10,915 bases of DNA from DYHD01 sp964411065 (GCA_964411065.1 CAYPJO010000065.1:1-10915); one strand, 5' to 3'. Counted from the first letter of the stretch, positions 1-7,988 are shown. The notes: generated from the sequence alone by a model not told the origin. Translations and numbers: made by a program.

Positions 1-1
1 C

Positions 2-64
2 TTAGTGCAGTATAAGGTGAGACTTAATTTTTTCCATCACGAAATTAGGGATGCTTCCGAATAA
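2..64 (+). CDS. Possible C-terminal tail of a gene entering from the left edge
   Basis: A plus-strand frame with 20 sense codons is open from base 2 to a TAA at 62-64 and would end convergently with polX. Its peptide ends in EIRDASE. Twenty codons is too short to identify anything, and the other strand has a comparable short frame, so this is only a possibility. Confidence 0.15.
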   Translation, partial: LVQYKVRLNFFHHEIRDASE

Positions 65-70
65 ATTTTT

Positions 71-1798
71 CTATTTTTGTGTCCCTTTATTCTTTAGGTT
101 CTTCAGCAAACTCTCAATGTTGAGAGTATTTAACACATCTTCTTTCTTAAGCCAGGCTCTACGAGCAATAGAAACACCATATCTCATATAATCCATGTTG
201 GAGATAATGTGTGTATCAGTCGAAATTACAATTGGGATAGATAACTCTTTAGCCCTTCGAGCATACCTATCATTTAGATCGAGCCTAGCAGGATAGGCAT
301 TTATCTCAAAAATTTTATTTGAATTTTTTGCTATTCGGAATACTTCTTCCATATCTACATCGTATTCATCTCTCTCACCTAAAAGTCTTCCTGTTGGATG
401 GGCTATAATGCTAACAAAGGGATTCTTAATCGCTGATATAAGTCTTGAGGTCAGTTGACTGCGGGATTGTTTAAACCCAGAGTGAATTGATGCTACTACT
501 ATATCGAGCAATTTCAATATTTCGTCAGGAAGATCGAGACTTCCATCGCTCTTTATATCTACTTCTATGCCTTTTAAAATAACGAAATCTTTTAAACCCC
601 TATTAATTATGTCTATAGTCTTAATTTGTTCTAAAACTCTTTCTTCCGTTAAACCACGAGCTACACCTAAACCTTTGGAATGGTCAGTTATTGCAATGTA
701 GCTATAACCCAGCATTCTTGCTGCTTCCACAAGCTCTTCAATCCTGTGACTACCGTCCGACCAATTGGAATGCATATGGAGATCGCCTTTTATATCACCA
801 ATCGTAATTAATTCCGGTAGAGTCCCATCTGAAGCTGCCTCTATCTCACCTGTATCCTCTCTTAACTCAGGAGGTATATAGGGGAGCCCTAAAATTCTGT
901 ATATATCCTCTTCTTTTTCACCACCAAGTTTATAGTCATCTGCTTGACGAAAAATACCATACTCATTAATTTTTAACCCCTTCTTAAGAGCTAATTCCCG
1001 CAGTTTAATATTATGATTTTTACTCCCTGTAAAGTAAGCTAAGGCTGCTCCATAAGATTTTTCCTCAACAATTCTTAGGTCAACTTGGATATCCTCAAGA
1101 GTTATCACGCTCGATTTTGTGACTCCTTTAGATAGTATCTCTTTTACATTAGGCATTTCTGTAAATACAGTCATAGTCTTTAACGGATTCTCTGACAGAG
1201 CCAAGATATCAATATCCTTTATAGTGTCTTTCCACCTTCTGATGCTCCCGGCTATATCTATTCTCAAAATAGGCGCTTTCTTTTTAAGAAATTCAACAAT
1301 CTCCATAGCGATTGGCAAAACTTTACCGATGGGCTTACGCTCTCTACTTTTTTTCAATGTTTGGATACCTTTGATGATGTTATCTTCCGTTTTACTTTTG
1401 ATTCCTGGGAGAGTAGAAAGTTTACGTTCAGAAGCCAATTTCTCGAGTTCTTCCACGCTCTTTATGTTCAGTTTCTCATAAAATAGTTTGGCTGTTTTCG
1501 GTCCAACACCAGGAACACGCATGATCTCAAAGATACCTTCAGGAATTTCTTTTTTAAGCTCATCGAGTATTTCGAGTCGACCTGTGTTTATATAAGTTAT
1601 TATCTTATCTGCTAAATCATGTCCTATGCCAGGTATCTCTATCAGCTCTTCTTTTGATAAATCCTCAACTCTTTTGGAAAGACCTTCTATATTTTGGGCA
1701 GCTCTTCTATATGCGCGAATACGAAAAGGGTTATCTCCCTTTATCTCAAGGAGATCTGCGATTTCAGTAAAAACCTTTGCTATCTCTTGATTTTTCAT
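71..1798 (-). CDS. polX: Family X DNA polymerase with C-terminal PHP domain (bacterial PolX)
   Basis: Gap-filling DNA polymerase and nuclease of base-excision-type repair, cytoplasmic. The 575 residues match the usual bacterial PolX length. The N-terminus has helix-hairpin-helix segments with IPGIG near 55, VPGVG near 95 and LPGIK near 130. The polymerase palm has the GS motif at 184-185 and three catalytic aspartates, D195, D197 (KDIDIL) and D240 (VDLR). The PHP domain starts near 335 and keeps its apparent metal ligands: D339/H341/H343 (DLHMHS), D348, H373 (TDHS), E412, H439, H467 (AHPTG), D528 and H530 (STDTH). The 3'-5' exonuclease and AP-endonuclease activities known for the family are therefore probably retained (inference). 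The ATG start gives the typical family N-terminus. It lies 33 bases after the radical SAM gene on the same strand, so the two are probably co-transcribed. No clear terminator follows it before the window edge. Confidence 0.96.
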   Translation of the reverse strand: MKNQEIAKVFTEIADLLEIKGDNPFRIRAYRRAAQNIEGLSKRVEDLSKEELIEIPGIGHDLADKIITYINTGRLEILDELKKEIPEGIFEIMRVPGVGPKTAKLFYEKLNIKSVEELEKLASERKLSTLPGIKSKTEDNIIKGIQTLKKSRERKPIGKVLPIAMEIVEFLKKKAPILRIDIAGSIRRWKDTIKDIDILALSENPLKTMTVFTEMPNVKEILSKGVTKSSVITLEDIQVDLRIVEEKSYGAALAYFTGSKNHNIKLRELALKKGLKINEYGIFRQADDYKLGGEKEEDIYRILGLPYIPPELREDTGEIEAASDGTLPELITIGDIKGDLHMHSNWSDGSHRIEELVEAARMLGYSYIAITDHSKGLGVARGLTEERVLEQIKTIDIINRGLKDFVILKGIEVDIKSDGSLDLPDEILKLLDIVVASIHSGFKQSRSQLTSRLISAIKNPFVSIIAHPTGRLLGERDEYDVDMEEVFRIAKNSNKIFEINAYPARLDLNDRYARRAKELSIPIVISTDTHIISNMDYMRYGVSIARRAWLKKEDVLNTLNIESLLKNLKNKGTQK

Positions 1799-1831
1799 TG
1801 AGAGCTTACTTCTTACTATAAATTAAGAAAA

Positions 1832-2953
1832 TTACTCAAAAATGACAAATTTATTTGCCTTTTTAGCGAGCTTTGGTTTAACTTTCAAATCTTCTAAACT
1901 TCTAATCTTTCTATGCCTTCTATATTCAATGATCATTGATGCAGTCTTTGGACCTATCCCTGGTACTCTAAGTAATGTCTCTTTATCAGCTCTGTTTATC
2001 TTTACAGGAAAGAATTCAGGGTTTCTCTCTGCCCATACCTCCTTAGGGTCTTTGTCGAGAAAAAGGTTGCCCTCTCTATCAAATATAATTTCATGACTCC
2101 TAAAACCATACTTCCGAATCAAATAGTCTGTTTGATAGAGCCTGTGCTCTCGCATCAATATATCATCAGGATTGGATAGTTTGCGTTTCTCTCCCGGAAT
2201 ATCAGAAGATCCAAGCCCCCTTTGGTAAGCAGAAAAGTAGACGCGATGGATCCTTAATTTATCATAAAGGTAGTAAGTGTATCTTATAATCTCCGAATCT
2301 ACTTCATCGGAAGCTCCAACTACAAACTGTGTAGTAAAATTGATCCTTTTAACCCCCTTTTGATTCTGAATAAGTTTTGATATTAAAGTTAAAGGGTTGA
2401 GAATGTCATTTATATAATTTTTCTTCCTTGAAAGTACTTGAAATCTCTTCTCACCGGGTGTCTCGATATTAAGAGAGACCGAATTAGCTAACGAGATTGC
2501 TTCTGCAATAGAGGCAGAGGAAGCTCCTGGTATTATTTTTAAATGAATGTAACCATTATAGCCATATTTTTGTCTTAAAATCCTTGCAGACGCATTTATT
2601 TTATCCATCGTATTATCTGGATTACCGATTACACCGGAACTTAAAAAAAGTCCAAAAGCTTTTCTTTTTCGATAATATTCCATAAAGATCTTAGCAATCT
2701 CCTCGGGATGAAGGTCGCATCTTCTTATATTATTATCAGCCCTGACTGGACAGTATTTGCAGTCATTTATACAGGCATTAGAAAGAAGAGTTTTCAAAAG
2801 AACTGTATAACCGCCATTTGGTAAGGATACCGGATAAAGCCATTTACCGCTATCTGCTCTCTTTCTCCGAGCATCTTTATTTGTGCCACAGGCACAGGAT
2901 ATATCATATTGTGAAAAAGCTGAGAGTATTTTTAATTTTTCAGAAGTTTCCAT
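1832..2953 (-). CDS. Radical SAM protein, putative DNA modification/repair family, C-terminal HhH
   Basis: Radical SAM enzyme of the family (TIGR03916 type) described as a putative DNA modification/repair protein; its reaction is unknown. Counting from the ATG at 2951-2953 it has 373 residues. The Fe-S motif CxxxCxxC is C61/C65/C68 (NACINDCKYC). An upstream YDISCAC motif has C20 and C22, the first matching a Cys usual in the family. Family hallmarks follow: FLSSGV, GYIHLKIIPGA, SLNIETP, QFVVGA, RVYFSAY and REHRLYQ. A helix-hairpin-helix (LLRVPGIGPKTA, about 328-339) ends the protein and suggests DNA binding. The frame stays open upstream to a TTG at 3038-3040, adding 29 residues, but that extension is low-complexity, lacks a ribosome binding site and precedes the usual family start (M-x-x-x-EKLKIL), so I prefer the ATG. 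The ATG has no strong ribosome binding site either. In other genomes the family is paired with a uracil-DNA-glycosylase-related protein; here the visible neighbour is polX. Confidence 0.92.
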   Translation of the reverse strand: METSEKLKILSAFSQYDISCACGTNKDARRKRADSGKWLYPVSLPNGGYTVLLKTLLSNACINDCKYCPVRADNNIRRCDLHPEEIAKIFMEYYRKRKAFGLFLSSGVIGNPDNTMDKINASARILRQKYGYNGYIHLKIIPGASSASIAEAISLANSVSLNIETPGEKRFQVLSRKKNYINDILNPLTLISKLIQNQKGVKRINFTTQFVVGASDEVDSEIIRYTYYLYDKLRIHRVYFSAYQRGLGSSDIPGEKRKLSNPDDILMREHRLYQTDYLIRKYGFRSHEIIFDREGNLFLDKDPKEVWAERNPEFFPVKINRADKETLLRVPGIGPKTASMIIEYRRHRKIRSLEDLKVKPKLAKKANKFVIFE

Positions 2954-3077
2954 CTTTATAATTTTATCATAATATTCATAATATCTTTGGTAAGAACTGA
3001 AATTAGAACTTTTTAGTAACTCTATGTAAAATTTTAACAAACAAATATGAGGCTTTTTATCAGGTAAAAGAACAAAA

Positions 3078-3107
3078 TTAGAATTCTCAGAAAATTTAGT
3101 TTAAAAT
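3078..3107 (+). promoter_or_regulatory. Possible promoter of the pepQ-efp-thiE operon
   Basis: TTAGAA (3078-3083) and TAAAAT (3102-3107) are separated by 18 bases in the gap between divergent genes. The -35 is poor (4 of 6) and the region is very AT-rich, so this is only a plausible site. It would give a leader of roughly 20 bases ending in the AAGGA ribosome binding site at 3121-3125, six bases before the ATG. Confidence 0.28.
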
Positions 3108-3131
3108 AATATCTCTTAACAAGGATTTTTT

Positions 3132-4217
3132 ATGAATACATATAGCTCAACATTGAACCTTCATTTAGTAGCAAAAACTATAAGAAGAGAGAATTTAGAT
3201 GCCCTTTTTATAAGTAATCTGAAAAATCTTCGTTATCTAACGAATTTCACCGGATCTTCAGGTTTTGCATTTATTTTGAGAGATAAAGCTTTATTTTGTA
3301 CTGATTTTAGATATAAAGAACAGGCAATTAATGAGATAAGGGGTTGTGAAATTTATATAGAAAAGGGTAAAAGAGAAATAACTTTAAAAAAGTTAATAAA
3401 AAAGCTCAATATTAGAAGACTTGGTTTTGAGACATCCATTTCCTATGCTCTATTTGATCTCTTAAGAAAAAATAAGATTGAACTTGTTCCTTTTAAAAAT
3501 CTCATCGAAAAAATACGAAGGATCAAAACAGAAGAAGAATTAAAATACATCAAACTGGCAATTAATCGCGCAGAAAAGGCTTTTCAGAGAATTAAACCCT
3601 TTATTAAATCAGGAATGAAGGAAAAAAGGTTGGCTTTAAAACTGGAATATGAGTTAAAGAAAGTTGGATGTTCACAATTACCCTTTGATGTAATAGTTGC
3701 TTCTGGTAAAAATTCTGCGATGCCTCACGCTAAACCTTCGGATAAAACTATTAAAAAGGGCGATTTGGTGATAATAGATTGGGGTGGAGAATATAAGGGT
3801 TACTTCTCAGATATGACAAGAACATTCCTTATAGATGGTGAAGGTATTGATAACAAGATTAAAATTTATAATATTGTTAATAGGGCAAGGGAGGAGGCTA
3901 TACAAAAAATAAGGGCGGAAGTTAAAGCTAAAGAAGTTGATCAGTCTGCTCGAGAAATCATCAAAGCTGAAGGCTATGATGAATTTTTTGGTCACTCAAC
4001 TGGACATGGTATAGGGCTCGATGTCCACGAAATGCCAAGTATTTCAAAAATCAATAATGAAACTTTAAAGGAGTCTATGGTCTTTACTATCGAGCCTGGC
4101 ATTTATATCCCCGATTTAGGAGGTGTCAGGATAGAAGATATAGTAATGATTAAAGATGGTAAAGCTGATATTCTGACAACACTGTCAAGAGAATTGGAGA
4201 TTATTAAGTCTTGTTGA
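3132..4217 (+). CDS. M24B family aminopeptidase P / Xaa-Pro dipeptidase-like
   Basis: Cytoplasmic metallopeptidase that removes an N-terminal residue preceding proline, or cleaves Xaa-Pro dipeptides; the sequence does not settle which. Of its 361 residues, about 10-125 form a creatinase-like N-domain and 135-355 the pita-bread catalytic domain. The five expected metal ligands are present: D216 (IIDWGG), D227 (FSDMTR), H292 (STGHGIGLDVHE), E321 (IEPGIY) and E335 (RIED). The supporting histidines are H199 (MPHAKPSD) and H299. The start ATG has AAGGA at 3121-3125 with good spacing. It is followed 64 bases later by efp, and an M24 peptidase next to efp is a common arrangement in bacteria. The neighbourhood is consistent with a shared theme of proline-containing peptides, since EF-P relieves stalling at polyproline, but that link is inference. 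Confidence 0.93.
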   Translation: MNTYSSTLNLHLVAKTIRRENLDALFISNLKNLRYLTNFTGSSGFAFILRDKALFCTDFRYKEQAINEIRGCEIYIEKGKREITLKKLIKKLNIRRLGFETSISYALFDLLRKNKIELVPFKNLIEKIRRIKTEEELKYIKLAINRAEKAFQRIKPFIKSGMKEKRLALKLEYELKKVGCSQLPFDVIVASGKNSAMPHAKPSDKTIKKGDLVIIDWGGEYKGYFSDMTRTFLIDGEGIDNKIKIYNIVNRAREEAIQKIRAEVKAKEVDQSAREIIKAEGYDEFFGHSTGHGIGLDVHEMPSISKINNETLKESMVFTIEPGIYIPDLGGVRIEDIVMIKDGKADILTTLSRELEIIKSC

Positions 4218-4270
4218 AAGTTCTTTATTAGGTACCCCTTAGATTGGTAAAATAAAGATAAAATATAGCA

Positions 4271-4276
4271 AGGAGG
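4271..4276 (+). promoter_or_regulatory. Ribosome binding site fixing the TTG start of efp
   Basis: AGGAGG lies five bases before the TTG at 4282. No ATG exists near the family N-terminus (the next in-frame ATG is codon 30), so this strong site supports the TTG start. Confidence 0.8.
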
Positions 4277-4281
4277 TCTAA

Positions 4282-4848
4282 TTGATATCCACAACAGATT
4301 TCAAAAAGGGTAAAAAAATAGAATATAAAGGTGAACCTTTTGAAATTATAGAATTCCAGCACGTAAAAATGCAGCAGAGAGCTCCTATTGTGAGAACTAA
4401 GTTAAAAAGTTTGAAAACGGGGAGAGTTCTTGAAGAAACCTTTTCAGCAGGCGATAAATTTGAAATTCCTCAATTAGAAGAGAAATCTATGCAATTTCTA
4501 TACACAGAAGGTGAACATTGCTATTTTATGGATACAGAGACATTCGAACAAGTCCCGTTAACCACATCACAGTTGGGCGATGCCAAGAAATTTATAAAGG
4601 AGGGCATGGTAGTCCAAATACTTTACTATAAAGGAGCTCCTCTTACCGTAGAACCACCCATGTTTGTTGAATTAGCAGTGGTAGAAACGGAACCTTCCTT
4701 TAAAGGCGATACCGCTTCTGGGAGTAGCAAGCCTGCAAAACTTGAGACAGGAGCTGTCGTAAAAGTTCCTTTTCATATAGAAGTAGGCGATGTGCTGAAG
4801 ATTGACACTAGAACATCAGAATATATTGAAAAGGTAAGCGGAAAATAA
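4282..4848 (+). CDS. efp: Translation elongation factor P with an unusual Gln at the loop tip
   Basis: EF-P binds between the ribosomal P and E sites and promotes peptide-bond formation at polyproline stretches. The 188 residues are full length, with three beta-barrel domains (about 1-63, 64-127, 128-188). The end is typical: KGDTASG, LETGAVVKVPF and KIDTRTSEY. The start is TTG with a strong AGGAGG. The oddity is the loop that reaches the peptidyl-tRNA. An ungapped alignment with E. coli EF-P over DF...KL puts KMQQRAPIVR (29-38) where KPGKGQAFAR usually lies. The residue aligned with E. coli Lys34 is Q32, and the PGKG turn is MQQR. The beta-lysylation, rhamnosylation and 5-aminopentanol routes need Lys or Arg at the tip, so none obviously applies unless R33 is used. 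The rest of the protein looks intact, so this is a variant and not decay. It is probably in an operon with the upstream peptidase and downstream thiE. Confidence 0.96.
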   Translation: MISTTDFKKGKKIEYKGEPFEIIEFQHVKMQQRAPIVRTKLKSLKTGRVLEETFSAGDKFEIPQLEEKSMQFLYTEGEHCYFMDTETFEQVPLTTSQLGDAKKFIKEGMVVQILYYKGAPLTVEPPMFVELAVVETEPSFKGDTASGSSKPAKLETGAVVKVPFHIEVGDVLKIDTRTSEYIEKVSGK

Positions 4849-4864
4849 TCTTTTTTAGAAATAA

Positions 4865-5479
4865 ATGAAAAAGCTAAGTAGGATTTGTTTTATAACTCCT
4901 GATGGTATCGAAGTTGACAAGCTTTTACTAATAATAGAAAATGCTTTGCAAGCCGGCATAGAGTGGATTCAATATCGAGACAAAAGTGATAATAAAAGAC
5001 TGATTTATGAAAAAGCCTTACAAATTAAGGAATTAACCGTAAAATACAGAGCGACCCTCAGTATCAATGATTATGCGGATATAGCTTTAGCAGTAGATGC
5101 TGAAGGTGTTCACTTAGGACAAGAGGACCTACCTCTCAGAGAAGCAAAAAAGATTATGGGCAATAAAATAATAGGTATATCTACCCATTCAAAAGAAGAG
5201 GCTATTGAAGCCTTTCAAGGGGGTGCCGATTATATAGGTTTTGGCCCTATTTTTTATACAAAGACTAAGAATGCTGGAGATCCAAAAGGGCTAAAGGAAC
5301 TGAAAAATATTTTAGATTTAGTTAAAATCCCAGTCTTAGCCATAGGTGGAGTAAATAGGCATAATTTAAAGTCAGTCATAGAGACAGGCTGTTATGGTGT
5401 TGCTCTCTCATCAGGTTTACTGGAAGGAGATTTGAAAAATAATATTGCTTATTTTTTGGAAACCATAAAAATAGAATGA
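4865..5479 (+). CDS. thiE: Thiamine-phosphate synthase
   Basis: Joins hydroxymethylpyrimidine pyrophosphate to the thiazole phosphate to give thiamine phosphate. The 204 residues form a single TIM barrel of usual length. Diagnostic motifs are QYRDK (36-40), INDYADIA (67-74), GVHLGQEDL (81-89), GISTHS (104-109), the phosphate-loop strand GFGPIFYTKTK (125-135), and AIGGVN (159-164), with a final VALSSGLL helix. The family usually has FPTxTK where this protein has FYTKTK, a mild change. The start ATG lies 16 bases after the efp stop without a good ribosome binding site, so translation may depend on readthrough from efp. No other thiamine gene is in the window. A weak hairpin plus T-run follows the stop. 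Confidence 0.93.
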   Translation: MKKLSRICFITPDGIEVDKLLLIIENALQAGIEWIQYRDKSDNKRLIYEKALQIKELTVKYRATLSINDYADIALAVDAEGVHLGQEDLPLREAKKIMGNKIIGISTHSKEEAIEAFQGGADYIGFGPIFYTKTKNAGDPKGLKELKNILDLVKIPVLAIGGVNRHNLKSVIETGCYGVALSSGLLEGDLKNNIAYFLETIKIE

Positions 5480-5512
5480 AGAGGTCAATCTGGGCTCTTT
5501 TTTAATTTTTTT
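5479..5512 (+). terminator. Probable rho-independent terminator of the pepQ-efp-thiE operon
   Basis: AAGAG (5479-5483) pairs with CTCTT (5495-5499), with a mismatch and two further weak pairs inside. The stem overlaps the thiE stop codon and is followed by T-rich sequence (T-run, AA, then seven T). It lies between convergent genes thiE and bioD. On the opposite strand the same stem is followed by CATTCTATTTTT, so it could work weakly in both directions. The stem is short, hence moderate confidence. Confidence 0.45.
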
Positions 5513-5541
5513 ATGATAAATTTTAGTTTTTCAACTGTTTT

Positions 5542-6279
5542 TTATGAGCACAATTCAGCTCTTTCTACAATCACATCAAATAATTCCTTATAAGAAAGGT
5601 CTATAAGCTTATCTATCTTTTCTTTAGAAATTTCTTCTAAGTAAGAGATTATCCCCAATATTGGTTTAGGTGATAGCTGTTTAAGAATATAAGGATTGGT
5701 CTCCTCTGAGATGTCCTTCCCAGGAGGGCTCGAATAATTTATAATCACACCAATTACCTCAATGCCCTGGCTAATTGCATATTTAACAGTAAGAAGGGTA
5801 TGGTTTATCGTTCCAAGAGTGGGTCTGGAAACTATCAATGCAGGAATTTTAAACATCTTAATGAGGTCAGCCATGAATATCGCCTTTGAGTTGTGATCAA
5901 TAGAGATTGGGACGAGAATACCACCTGCACCCTCAATCACTAAAAAATCATACTTCTTCCTTAAAACTTCATAATTTTGTATGGTTTTTTTAAAATCTAC
6001 ATCTCTTTTCTCAACCCAAGAAGCTGCTAATGGTGAAAGGGGCAACTCAAACCGGTAAGGGTTTATTAAATCTAAAGATTCTCTCATTTCAGCCATATCT
6101 CTCAAAAATATGCTGTCTGATGGAAACAGTTCTTTATCTTCCTTTAGGCATCCAGTCTCAAAAGGTTTCATAACACCGACATTAAAACCTCTTTTGAGTA
6201 AAGCTCTAACAGCTATAGCAGAGACTATAGTTTTGCCAACTCCTGTATCAGTACCTGTGATGAAAATTCCCTTTGACAT
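5542..6279 (-). CDS. bioD: ATP-dependent dethiobiotin synthetase
   Basis: Carboxylates 7,8-diaminopelargonate to dethiobiotin, the penultimate step of biotin synthesis, in the cytoplasm. The 245 residues are slightly longer than many BioD. It shows the P-loop GTDTGVGKT (9-17), the substrate lysine in MKPFETG (K38), the EGAGG motif (116-120) within IEGAGGILVPI, and SRPTLGTINHTLLT (151-164), typical of BioD. The ATG is one base after the stop of the upstream HAD gene (TAAGATG), so it is the last gene of a three-gene operon and probably translationally coupled. bioA, bioB and bioF are absent here, so either the rest of the pathway is elsewhere or the operon supplies one local step. Confidence 0.95.
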   Translation of the reverse strand: MSKGIFITGTDTGVGKTIVSAIAVRALLKRGFNVGVMKPFETGCLKEDKELFPSDSIFLRDMAEMRESLDLINPYRFELPLSPLAASWVEKRDVDFKKTIQNYEVLRKKYDFLVIEGAGGILVPISIDHNSKAIFMADLIKMFKIPALIVSRPTLGTINHTLLTVKYAISQGIEVIGVIINYSSPPGKDISEETNPYILKQLSPKPILGIISYLEEISKEKIDKLIDLSYKELFDVIVERAELCS

Positions 6280-6280
6280 C

Positions 6281-6988
6281 TTAAATCTTCGTTATAAGAT
6301 CTTCTAACTGTTTATAATCATAAAAACAACCGTCTGCTTCATAACCATTATAAGCCTTACAGTCATTCCTGAATAGTAAAAACTTCATCCCTGAGGACTT
6401 AGCTCCCACAAGATCTCTTGAAGGATTATCACCAATATAAACTGCTTCGTCAGGTCTAATATCAAGCTTCTTCATTGCGATATAGAAGAGCCTTTTATCA
6501 GGCTTTTTATATCCATATTTTGATGACAAAAACCTATATTTAAAAAAGCGCTCAAGTCCAAGCATTTTTATCTCAGGTTCAGTAAAAACCCACTGAGCAT
6601 CTGAAATAAGAGCGGTCTTGAATTTTTTGCAAATTAGAGCTAAAACATCATAAATATCCTCAAAGGGCTCAAATCTTCTTATCGTTAAAGATCTGAAGAG
6701 CATCGATACATCAGTTACTACTTTAGAAGGATACCTTTTTCTACCAAAACTATGCATTATATCAAAGAAAACCTTATAAACATCTACTTCAGGGTATGGC
6801 TCCTTGTTTTGACTGAGATATCGACGTACCATTTCAAAGTATGTATTTTTGAGTTGATCAGGTGAAATAAAGACTAAATGATACTTAAGATACCTTGATA
6901 ATATCTCATAGGTAGTTATATCTGCTTCGTCTGTCCGGATATTTATTAAGGTTCCGTAAAGATCAAAAAGAACCGCTTTGATTGCCAT
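6281..6988 (-). CDS. HAD-superfamily hydrolase (DxY subtype), substrate unknown
   Basis: Haloacid dehalogenase-like hydrolase, probably a small-molecule phosphatase. Of its 235 residues, motif I is D9-LYGTL, with nucleophile D9 and tyrosine at the +2 place where phosphatases usually have a second Asp; DxY is typical of the haloacid dehalogenase-like branch, so the exact chemistry is open. Motif II is S129 (ALISDAQ), motif III is the lysine of YGYKKPDKRLF (K161 or K162), and motif IV is YIGDNPSRDLVGAK (D187, D192). Residues about 15-105 form an alpha-helical C1-type cap. The ATG directly abuts the stop of the phosphotransferase gene (TAGATG), and bioD follows after one base. The layout suggests a common role with the kinase-like upstream gene, but neither substrate can be read from sequence. 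Confidence 0.88.
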   Translation of the reverse strand: MAIKAVLFDLYGTLINIRTDEADITTYEILSRYLKYHLVFISPDQLKNTYFEMVRRYLSQNKEPYPEVDVYKVFFDIMHSFGRKRYPSKVVTDVSMLFRSLTIRRFEPFEDIYDVLALICKKFKTALISDAQWVFTEPEIKMLGLERFFKYRFLSSKYGYKKPDKRLFYIAMKKLDIRPDEAVYIGDNPSRDLVGAKSSGMKFLLFRNDCKAYNGYEADGCFYDYKQLEDLITKI

Positions 6989-7978
6989 CTATGAATGAAT
7001 GAGCCCCCACTTTAGACATTGCATAGCTTCGTTTACCAACCTCTTTCTATAATTCCAATCTAAAAAGTCATTGCGAGCAATTCTTAGCTCCGTCATCGCC
7101 ATATAAAAGGGATTCCTACGAGTAATGTCATTGAATGCCTTTCTGTGATCAACAAAATGGGAAGCATAACTTTTCAGGAAATGTCTTATATACACTTCAG
7201 ATATATGCCAATCACCAGTCCTCCATAAAAAGGAGTGTTTGAGTTCACCACATACCATCCCTATATCATAAACTATATCACCATTTCTTAATCTCTCAAG
7301 ATCTATAGCAACAACATCACCATTTTCACAAAAAATAAAATTTGTAGGGGTAGCGTCACCGTGAGCAATTACAGAAGAAACATTAAGAATACCACTATTT
7401 AGCCATTTAAACACCAGTCTAATAAAAACATCTCTTTCGCTGTCAGATAGAAGTGTCTGTCTATGAAGTTTATCCAAAATCTTTAAAAAATAAGAGCTTA
7501 CATTATCGAGATCCACATTGAAAGGCATTTCTGTTCTTTTATGGAGAGTAAAGAGGAAATTAGCAAGGCTTGTAAGCTTCTCTCGGAGAGATTGGCTATC
7601 ACCGTTATAAACAGCCCTTTTGATGTAGTAATCCAGATCTTTACCTTCTATGAATTCCTCAGCAACAGCTAAACCAATTCGTTCATCTTTTGTAAAGGGT
7701 TTAGCTACATAGTTTGGTCGGGTATCGAAACCAAAACTCCTGAGTTTGTTTAGATTATCAAACTCTCCTTTTATTCTTTGAATCCTTTCATATATAGGAT
7801 CATTTAGCCAGAAAAATTTGCCTACAATAGATATTCTCGTTTTTTCCTCGGTGTATTTGTATACTCTTTTAGACATCTGTTTTACATGAAAGATCGGAGC
7901 ATGTACAAAAGGAAAAACACGAGAATTAAGAACTTCGTAAAGGGGATCAAAATATTCTAATCTTCCAAGATATGCCAT
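6989..7978 (-). CDS. APH/choline-kinase-type phosphotransferase, substrate unknown
   Basis: Protein-kinase-like small-molecule phosphotransferase of the APH family, 329 residues. The catalytic (Brenner) motif HGDATPTN spans 206-213 with D208 as base and N213 as metal ligand. It is followed by AIDLER with D226, the metal-binding Asp. The N-lobe shows the likely ATP lysine K54 (IVGKFF) and helix glutamate E73 (EFDNL); EEFIEGKDL (107-115) resembles the hinge. It has no signal peptide or transmembrane segment. A true aminoglycoside resistance enzyme is unlikely, since it sits in a housekeeping-looking operon and lacks resistance-gene surroundings. The ATG has no ribosome binding site; a tandem TTAAAAT element lies just upstream, so the mRNA may be leaderless. 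It is the first gene of the operon with the HAD hydrolase and bioD. Confidence 0.85.
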   Translation of the reverse strand: MAYLGRLEYFDPLYEVLNSRVFPFVHAPIFHVKQMSKRVYKYTEEKTRISIVGKFFWLNDPIYERIQRIKGEFDNLNKLRSFGFDTRPNYVAKPFTKDERIGLAVAEEFIEGKDLDYYIKRAVYNGDSQSLREKLTSLANFLFTLHKRTEMPFNVDLDNVSSYFLKILDKLHRQTLLSDSERDVFIRLVFKWLNSGILNVSSVIAHGDATPTNFIFCENGDVVAIDLERLRNGDIVYDIGMVCGELKHSFLWRTGDWHISEVYIRHFLKSYASHFVDHRKAFNDITRRNPFYMAMTELRIARNDFLDWNYRKRLVNEAMQCLKWGLIHS

Positions 7979-7988
7979 ATGTAAAATT

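Noticed and set aside
2954..3040. N-terminal extension of the radical SAM gene to the TTG at 3038-3040
   Set aside because: The 29 extra residues are low-complexity, no ribosome binding site precedes the TTG, and the family normally begins at the downstream methionine.
6989..7978. Reading the APH-type protein as an aminoglycoside resistance gene
   Set aside because: Only the general kinase motifs are present, and the operon partners are metabolic, without resistance or mobile genes.
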